From Aquabacter cavernae (GTDB taxonomy: Bacteria; Pseudomonadota; Alphaproteobacteria; Rhizobiales; Xanthobacteraceae): a stretch of 64,000 nt of DNA. The stretch lies in NCBI RefSeq assembly GCF_003993795.1, contig NZ_RWKV01000007.1:62001-126000 (forward strand), given 5' to 3'. Below, in pieces: positions 59,431 through 64,000 of the stretch; the stretch's first letter is position 1, and every line of letters starts with the position of its first letter. The position numbers and the translations under genes are program-made. The notes beneath the pieces were generated by a model. It made no database searches. It was not told where the DNA came from and saw only the letters and a program-made list of their open reading frames with translations.

Positions 59431-60627
59431 ATGGACCTGCGTTTCACCCCGCAAGAGACCGCCTTCCGCGCGGAGGTGCGCAGCTTCTTCCGCACCGAGA
59501 TCCCGGCGGAGATCCGCGCCAAGGTGTCCGAGGGTCGCCCGCTCGCCCGCGAGGATTACGTCACCTCCCAGCGCATCCTCGATGCCAAGGGCTGGGCGGT
59601 GCCCCATTGGCCGGTGGAGCATGGCGGCCAGCCCTGGACCACGGTGCAGCGCTATATCTTCATGGAGGAGCTGATGCAGGCGGCGGTGCCGCTGCCGTTG
59701 CAGTTCAACTGCTTCATGGTGGGGCCGGTCATCGCCACTTTCGGCAATGCGGCGCAGAAGGCCCGCTTCCTGCCGCGCATCAAGAGCCTGGAGGATTGGT
59801 GGTGCCAGGGCTTCTCCGAGCCCGGCGCCGGTTCCGACCTCGCCTCGCTGAAGACCCGCGCGGTGCGGGACGGTGACCATTACATCGTGGATGGCCAGAA
59901 GGCCTGGACCACGCTCGGCCAATATGCCGACTGGATATTCTGCCTCGTGCGCACCGACATGGCGGCGAAGAAGCAGCAGGGCATCTCCTTCCTGCTCATC
60001 GACATGAAGAGCCCCGGCGTCACCGTGCGGCCCATCATCACCATCGACGGGCGCCACGAGGTGAACGAGGTGTTCCTCGACGCTGTGCGCGTGCCCGTTG
60101 AAAACCTCGTGGGCGAGGAGAACAAGGGCTGGGACTATGCCAAGTTCCTGCTGGCCAACGAGCGCACCGGTATCGCGCGCATCGGCATATCGAAGGAGCG
60201 CATCGCCCGCATCAAGCGCCTCGCGCGGACGACGCCCGCCGGGGCAGGCACCATGTGGGACGATCTCGACTTCCGCTCGCGCCTCGCCGCCGTGGAGATC
60301 GAGCTGAAGGCCCTGGAGATCACGCAGATGCGCGTGGTGGCGGCGCAGGCGACGCGCGACCCGACGAAGCCCGACCCGGCCTCCTCCATCCTGAAGATCA
60401 AGGGCTCCGAGCTTCAGCAGGCCACCACCGAGCTTCTGCTGGAACTGGCCGGCCCCAACGCCCTTCCCGCCGCCCGCGCGCAGGCCGGCGACAACGACGT
60501 GGAGGCCCTCCTTGCCTGGGCCGATACCGCCGCGCCCACCTATTTCAACATGCGCAAGGTGTCCATTTACGGCGGCTCCAACGAGATCCAGCACAATGTG
60601 ATCGCCAAGGCGATCCTCGGGCTTTGA
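59431..60627 (+). CDS. Acyl-CoA dehydrogenase, large-type subunit
   Basis: A 398-residue FAD enzyme with WWCQGFSEPGAGSDLASLKTRA, GQKAWTTLGQYADW, VPVENLVGEENKGWDYAKFLL and the C-terminal KVSIYGGSNEIQHNVIAKAIL, which holds the FAD-binding GGSxEIQ pattern. The family with WCQGFSEPGAGSDLA is often paired with a second ACAD, here encoded 15 bp downstream, in heteromeric enzymes (for example in steroid side-chain oxidation or pimeloyl-CoA dehydrogenases). ATG 59431 begins MDLRFTPQE; the upstream extension lacks conservation signals. Confidence 0.9.
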   Translation: MDLRFTPQETAFRAEVRSFFRTEIPAEIRAKVSEGRPLAREDYVTSQRILDAKGWAVPHWPVEHGGQPWTTVQRYIFMEELMQAAVPLPLQFNCFMVGPVIATFGNAAQKARFLPRIKSLEDWWCQGFSEPGAGSDLASLKTRAVRDGDHYIVDGQKAWTTLGQYADWIFCLVRTDMAAKKQQGISFLLIDMKSPGVTVRPIITIDGRHEVNEVFLDAVRVPVENLVGEENKGWDYAKFLLANERTGIARIGISKERIARIKRLARTTPAGAGTMWDDLDFRSRLAAVEIELKALEITQMRVVAAQATRDPTKPDPASSILKIKGSELQQATTELLLELAGPNALPAARAQAGDNDVEALLAWADTAAPTYFNMRKVSIYGGSNEIQHNVIAKAILGL

Positions 60628-60642
60628 GGATGGTTTGACCCC

Positions 60643-61797
60643 ATGGATTTCGATCTTTCCGACGAGCAGTCGCTTCTCAAGGACAGTGTGAGCCGCTGGG
60701 CCGCCAACACATACGGCACGCTGGACCCTCTCACCGCCGCCCGCACCGAGCCGCTGGGCTTTCCCGAGGCGCGCTGGAGCGAACTGGCGGACCTCGGCCT
60801 TCTGGGCCTGCCCTTCGCGGAGGCCGATGGCGGCTTCGGCGGCGGCCCGGTGGAGATGCTGGTGGTGAAGGAGGCGCTGGGCCGCGTCATGGCGCCCGAG
60901 CCGTATCTGGCGAGCATCATCCTGGGCGGCGGCGCGCTGCGCCTTGCCGGAAGCGCCGACCAGAAGGCGGCCCTGCTGCCCGGCCTCATGGACGGCACCG
61001 CCCGCCTCGCCTTTGCCCATGGAGAGGTGCAGGCGCGCTACGATCTCAACGATGTCGCCACCACCGCCCGCGCCGTCGCGGGCGGCTTTCGCCTGGAGGG
61101 GCGCAAGAGCGTGGTGCTGAATGCCGATGCCGCCCGGACCCTGGTGGTGAGCGCGCGCACCTCCGGCGCGCGGCGCGACGCGGCGGGCATCACCTTGTTC
61201 CTGCTGCCCGCCGATGTGCCGGGCGTGACCGTTTCCGCCTATCCCACCCAGGATGGCGGGCGCGCGGGGGATGTCACCCTCTCGGAGGTGTTCGTCCCCG
61301 CCCATTCGATGCTCGGCGCGCCGGACGCGGGCCTGCCGGTCATAGAGCGGGTGGTGGAGGGCGCCATCGCCGCTTTATGTGCCGAGGCCGTGGGCCTCAT
61401 GGAGGCGCTGCACGGGCTGACGGTGGAGTATCTGAAGACCCGCAAGCAGTTCGGCGTGGCCATCGGCTCCTTCCAGGCGCTCCAGCACAAGGCCGTGGAC
61501 ATGTTCGTGGCCCTGGAGCAGGCGCGATCCATGGCGCTCTATGCGGGCATGATGCTGGAGGCGGAGGACGATGCGGAGCGCCGTGCCGCTCTGTCCGCCG
61601 CCAAGGTGCAGATCAACAGGTCCGCGCGCCTCGTGGGCCAGACGGCGGTGCAGCTTCACGGCGGCATCGGCATGACCATGGAATATCTCGGCGCCCACCA
61701 TTTCCGGCGCCTCGCCATGATCGAGCTGATGTTCGGCGACACGCCCTATCACCAGCGCCGCGTGGTCGCGGCGGGCGGGCTTGTGGGCGCGGCCTGA
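60643..61797 (+). CDS. Acyl-CoA dehydrogenase, small-type subunit
   Basis: A 384-residue ACAD-fold protein starting MDFDLSDEQSLLKDSVSRW, with LGRVMAPEPYLASIILGG, a middle domain with VFVPAHSMLG, and QLHGGIGMTMEYLGAHHFRR near the end. Its gene follows the previous dehydrogenase gene by 15 bp. Members of this branch commonly pair with the large-type subunit (PimC/PimD- or FadE-like heterotetramers), so one shared enzyme is inferred rather than two separate activities. Convergent with the next gene. Confidence 0.89.
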   Translation: MDFDLSDEQSLLKDSVSRWAANTYGTLDPLTAARTEPLGFPEARWSELADLGLLGLPFAEADGGFGGGPVEMLVVKEALGRVMAPEPYLASIILGGGALRLAGSADQKAALLPGLMDGTARLAFAHGEVQARYDLNDVATTARAVAGGFRLEGRKSVVLNADAARTLVVSARTSGARRDAAGITLFLLPADVPGVTVSAYPTQDGGRAGDVTLSEVFVPAHSMLGAPDAGLPVIERVVEGAIAALCAEAVGLMEALHGLTVEYLKTRKQFGVAIGSFQALQHKAVDMFVALEQARSMALYAGMMLEAEDDAERRAALSAAKVQINRSARLVGQTAVQLHGGIGMTMEYLGAHHFRRLAMIELMFGDTPYHQRRVVAAGGLVGAA

Positions 61798-61823
61798 ACG
61801 GAAAGAACCCGGCGGGACCGGAG

Positions 61824-61845
61824 GGGGCCGCCCGGCGGCGGCCCC
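61824..61845. terminator. Hairpin between convergent genes
   Basis: A perfect 9-bp stem (61824-61832 with 61837-61845) with loop CGGC, midway between the converging acyl-CoA dehydrogenase and Bug genes. It could serve both strands; no U-run is present. Confidence 0.5.
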
Positions 61846-61852
61846 GGAACGA

Positions 61853-62851
61853 TCACTCCACGCGGATGCCGCCTTCGCGGATCACCGGCGCCCAGCGGTC
61901 ATATTCACGCTTCAGGAAGGCCGCGAAATTCTGCCGCGAGCCACCCACTACCACGCCGCCCTGCACCTCCTCCACCATCTTCCGGATCTCCGGCAGGGCG
62001 ATCACCTTCTCGAAGACGGAATTGATGCGGTCGGCCAGCGGGCCGTTCATGCCGGCGGGGGCGGCGACGCCGTACCAGATCGCCACATCGAAATTCGGGA
62101 TGAAGTCCCGCATCAGCGGCGTGTTGGGCAGGATGGGGGAGGGGCCTGCGCCGAGCGCGACGGGGCGGACTTGCCCGGTCTTGAGCATGGGCAAGGCGGA
62201 GGCGAGCGTCGGGAAGCAGAACTGGGCCTCGTTGCGACCAACCGCCATCACCGTCTCCGCGCCGCTGCGATAGGGCACATGCACCATGCGGATGCCGGCC
62301 TCCCGCTCGAACAGGGCCATGAACAGATGGCTGCCATTGCCCAGGCCCGCGGAGGAATAGGTGAAGCCGCCGGGATCCTTCTTCCCCGCCGCGATGATCT
62401 CCGGCACCGTCTTCTGGAGAACCGACGGATTTTCCAGCATCACCGCATTGAGGTTCACAAGCTGGATGAGGGGCGTGAAGGCGGTCATGGGATCGAAGGA
62501 GGCCTTGGGGTTCAGCTCCTTGCCGATGACGTTGGCGCCGATGTCGGCGGCCAGCAGGGTGTAGCCGTCCGGCGCCTGGCCGGAGACGAAGGCGCCCGCC
62601 ACCATGCCGCCGGCGCCGGAGCGGTTTTCCACCACCAAGGGCTGTCCGTTGGCGAATTCCGGGAAGCGCTGGCCCACGGCGCGGATGAGCGTGTCCACCG
62701 CGCCGCCGGGGCCGAACGGAACGATCATCCGCACCGGGCGGGTGGGCCATTCACCGGTCGTCTCGGCAAAGGCCGGGGCGGCGATCAGGCTTCCCAGCAG
62801 GCCGGTGAAGCCGCGCCGGGTCATCTCCATCTTCGTCAGGTTCTTCGTCAT
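61853..62851 (-). CDS. Bug-family substrate-binding protein with twin-arginine-type signal
   Basis: A 332-residue periplasmic carboxylate-binding protein. The N terminus reads MTRRGFTGLLGSLIAAPAFA, an RR-containing signal suited to Tat export, unlike the plain Sec signal of the other Bug protein in this window. The mature start WPTRPVRMIVPFGPGGAVD, VENRSGAGGMV and PDGYTLL are family hallmarks. GGAGG lies before the start on the minus strand. No permease genes are adjacent. It is downstream of an isocitrate-lyase-family gene on the same strand and probably binds the carboxylate that enzyme pathway consumes. Confidence 0.88.
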   Translation of the reverse strand: MTKNLTKMEMTRRGFTGLLGSLIAAPAFAETTGEWPTRPVRMIVPFGPGGAVDTLIRAVGQRFPEFANGQPLVVENRSGAGGMVAGAFVSGQAPDGYTLLAADIGANVIGKELNPKASFDPMTAFTPLIQLVNLNAVMLENPSVLQKTVPEIIAAGKKDPGGFTYSSAGLGNGSHLFMALFEREAGIRMVHVPYRSGAETVMAVGRNEAQFCFPTLASALPMLKTGQVRPVALGAGPSPILPNTPLMRDFIPNFDVAIWYGVAAPAGMNGPLADRINSVFEKVIALPEIRKMVEEVQGGVVVGGSRQNFAAFLKREYDRWAPVIREGGIRVE

Positions 62852-62917
62852 GGGGTTTCCTCCGGTTTTTTTGCTGTTGTGCGTGGGCGCCCCGGCTTTG
62901 TGCCGTGGGCGCCGGGG

Positions 62918-63805
62918 TCATTCGGCGGCGTCCCGCTCCGGCCGCGCCCAGCGCCGGTCGAAGTCCCAGACCTCGGGGAAGCCCATGAGCGTGTTCATGT
63001 CGCCAAAGTCGTAGATGGCCTCCGCCGGCAGGGCGTTGGTGTCGCCATGGGCCAGCAGGTGGGCGTAGGAGCGCTCCAGCGCGGCGGCCATGCTCAGGAA
63101 GCCCACGGCCGGATAGATGGCGATGGCATAGCCGAGCGCCGCCAGCGTCTGGGCGGGCAGGATGGGCGTGCGCCCGCCGCCGTCCACATTGTTGGCCAGC
63201 AGCGGGGCGTCGATCTCGCCGCCGATGCGCTTCATCTCCTCCTCGCTCTCGGGGCTTTCGATGAAGACGATGTCGGCACCGGCCTTGCGATAGAGCTGGC
63301 CGCGCCGGATCGCCTCGTCGAGGCCCAGCGAAGTGCGCGCATCGGTGCGGGCGATGATGAGGAAGTCGTCGCTCTTGCGGGCTTCCGCCGCCACCTCGAT
63401 CTTCAGCGCCATGTCGCGGGCGGGGATGACGCTGCGGCCCGGCGTGTGGCCGCACTTCTTCGGCACCTCCTGGTCCTCGAGCTGGATGGCGGTGACGCCT
63501 GCGGCCTCGTAGCCCATGACGGTGTGGCGGACATTCAGCAGCCCGCCATAGCCGGTATCGGCATCGGCGATGACCGGGGTCGCGCTGCCCTGGGCGAAGC
63601 GGGCCATGCGGCTCACCATGTCGGTGAAGGTGGCGATGCCCGCATCGGGGATGCCCAGATGCGAGGCCACCGTGCCGTAGCCCGTGGCGTAGAGCGCCTT
63701 GAAGCCCATGCGGTCGGCGATGCGCGCCGAGATCATGTCGAAAATGCCGGGCGCGACGATGAAGTCCTTCGCCGCCAGCGCGGCCCGGAGGGAGGGGTTG
63801 GCCAT
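62918..63805 (-). CDS. Isocitrate lyase/PEP mutase family enzyme (methylisocitrate or dimethylmalate lyase-like)
   Basis: A 295-residue TIM-barrel enzyme. It has DADTGYGGLLNVRHTV (metal-binding Asp residues near 82-84), QLEDQEVPKKCGHTPGR (the KKCGH motif with the catalytic Cys found in C-C lyases of the family, not in PEP mutases), IARTDAR and IESPES. Such lyases cleave 2-methylisocitrate, dimethylmalate or petal-death-type substrates to a 2-oxoacid plus succinate or propionate; oxaloacetate decarboxylase is another branch. GAAAGGAAG precedes the ATG. A possible aconitase-small-subunit gene lies just upstream on the same strand. Confidence 0.87.
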   Translation of the reverse strand: MANPSLRAALAAKDFIVAPGIFDMISARIADRMGFKALYATGYGTVASHLGIPDAGIATFTDMVSRMARFAQGSATPVIADADTGYGGLLNVRHTVMGYEAAGVTAIQLEDQEVPKKCGHTPGRSVIPARDMALKIEVAAEARKSDDFLIIARTDARTSLGLDEAIRRGQLYRKAGADIVFIESPESEEEMKRIGGEIDAPLLANNVDGGGRTPILPAQTLAALGYAIAIYPAVGFLSMAAALERSYAHLLAHGDTNALPAEAIYDFGDMNTLMGFPEVWDFDRRWARPERDAAE

Positions 63806-63834
63806 AAGTGCTTCCTTTCTGAATGAGGGGCGCG

Positions 63835-64000
63835 TCAGGCGCCGAGTGCGATGCGCACGCGCGGCACGAGGCCGCCGGCGGCGAGGATGGCCCGCACCTC
63901 ATCCCCGAGCGGGGAGGCATGCCAGAGGCGGGTGCCCTGGGCGATCTGCAGGGAGGCGAGGGTGATGCGCGCGGGGCTGCCCGGCTCCAGCGCGTCCGCC
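63835..64000 (-). CDS. C-terminal fragment, possibly an aconitase/isopropylmalate isomerase small subunit (cut by window edge)
   Basis: The last 54 residues of a minus-strand frame end at 63835, 29 bp before the lyase start. The readable end is DEVRAILAAGGLVPRVRIALGA. A C terminus of the form ILxAGGLxPxxR is typical of LeuD/HacB/DmdB-like small subunits of the aconitase superfamily. The fragment is short, so the assignment is tentative. Linked to the next gene, it would fit a dehydratase plus lyase pair such as dimethylmaleate hydratase and dimethylmalate lyase. Confidence 0.4.
   Translation of the reverse strand, partial: ADALEPGSPARITLASLQIAQGTRLWHASPLGDEVRAILAAGGLVPRVRIALGA

Noticed and set aside
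1-64000. tRNA, rRNA, insertion sequence or prophage
   Set aside because: No tRNA-like cloverleaf ends, rRNA sequence, transposase, integrase or phage structural motif was seen on either strand.

Overview
The window is high-GC DNA with tightly packed, often stop/start-overlapping genes and strong GGAGG ribosome binding sites. Gene content (Liv-type ABC importers, Bug-type binding proteins, many acyl-CoA genes, a cobalamin riboswitch, a CtrA-type box, a rhizobial-type dispersed repeat and a glycine-rich giant autotransporter) points to an alphaproteobacterium of the Hyphomicrobiales, most like Xanthobacteraceae (Xanthobacter/Azorhizobium/Ancylobacter). The family assignment is inference; no rRNA or marker gene is present.

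Region 1 (1-8869): end of a dihydrolipoyl dehydrogenase gene, a small membrane protein, then an operon with an orphan Liv-type binding protein, an APH-fold kinase, an ACAD11-like acyl-CoA dehydrogenase, a quinone-oxidoreductase-like enzyme, a MaoC hydratase and an acyl-CoA synthetase, followed by a FadR-type GntR regulator. The kinase plus dehydrogenase pair resembles the 4-hydroxyacyl-CoA route of levulinate catabolism. Near-identical TTGTCCGACAA operators lie at the operon promoter and in front of the regulator. Region 2 (9037-14933): an IclR-led operon with a second acyl-CoA synthetase, a citryl-CoA-lyase-like protein, two SDRs and a Bug binding protein, probably for a (hydroxy)polycarboxylate.

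Region 3 (15010-33942) is the most interesting. It holds NfrA, a DUF4434/YbcH-like protein, WecB (NfrC), a BcsB-like periplasmic protein and NfrB. These match the E. coli c-di-GMP-dependent NGR/N4-receptor glycan system, with a cellulose-synthase-type BcsB subunit added. NfrB carries two separate MshEN-type c-di-GMP-binding modules, and nfrA has a perfect CtrA box. A 3,245-residue autotransporter with about 37 glycine-rich repeats follows. Region 4 (34008-40587): a cobalamin riboswitch controls btuB and a B12 ABC importer ending in a His-rich protein of unknown function; a RES/Xre toxin-antitoxin pair follows. TenA, a dispersed repeat and SerA come next.

Region 5 (42940-49368): a divergent cluster with CitE-like lyase, MaoC-type hydratase, acyl-CoA dehydrogenase and MmgE/PrpD on the minus strand and a class III CoA-transferase plus methyltransferase on the plus strand. 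This fits an itaconate/mesaconate/citramalyl-CoA type pathway, and a perfect 10-bp dyad sits between the arms. Region 6 (49397-64000): a LysR regulator with matching dyads before itself and before a complete Liv ABC importer, then aldehyde dehydrogenase, SDR, class I fumarase, two acyl-CoA dehydrogenases, a Bug binding protein, an isocitrate-lyase/PEP-mutase family enzyme and the end of a gene that may encode an aconitase-type small subunit. Overall the window is a chromosomal block of carboxylic-acid catabolism around a surface-glycan/adhesin locus.
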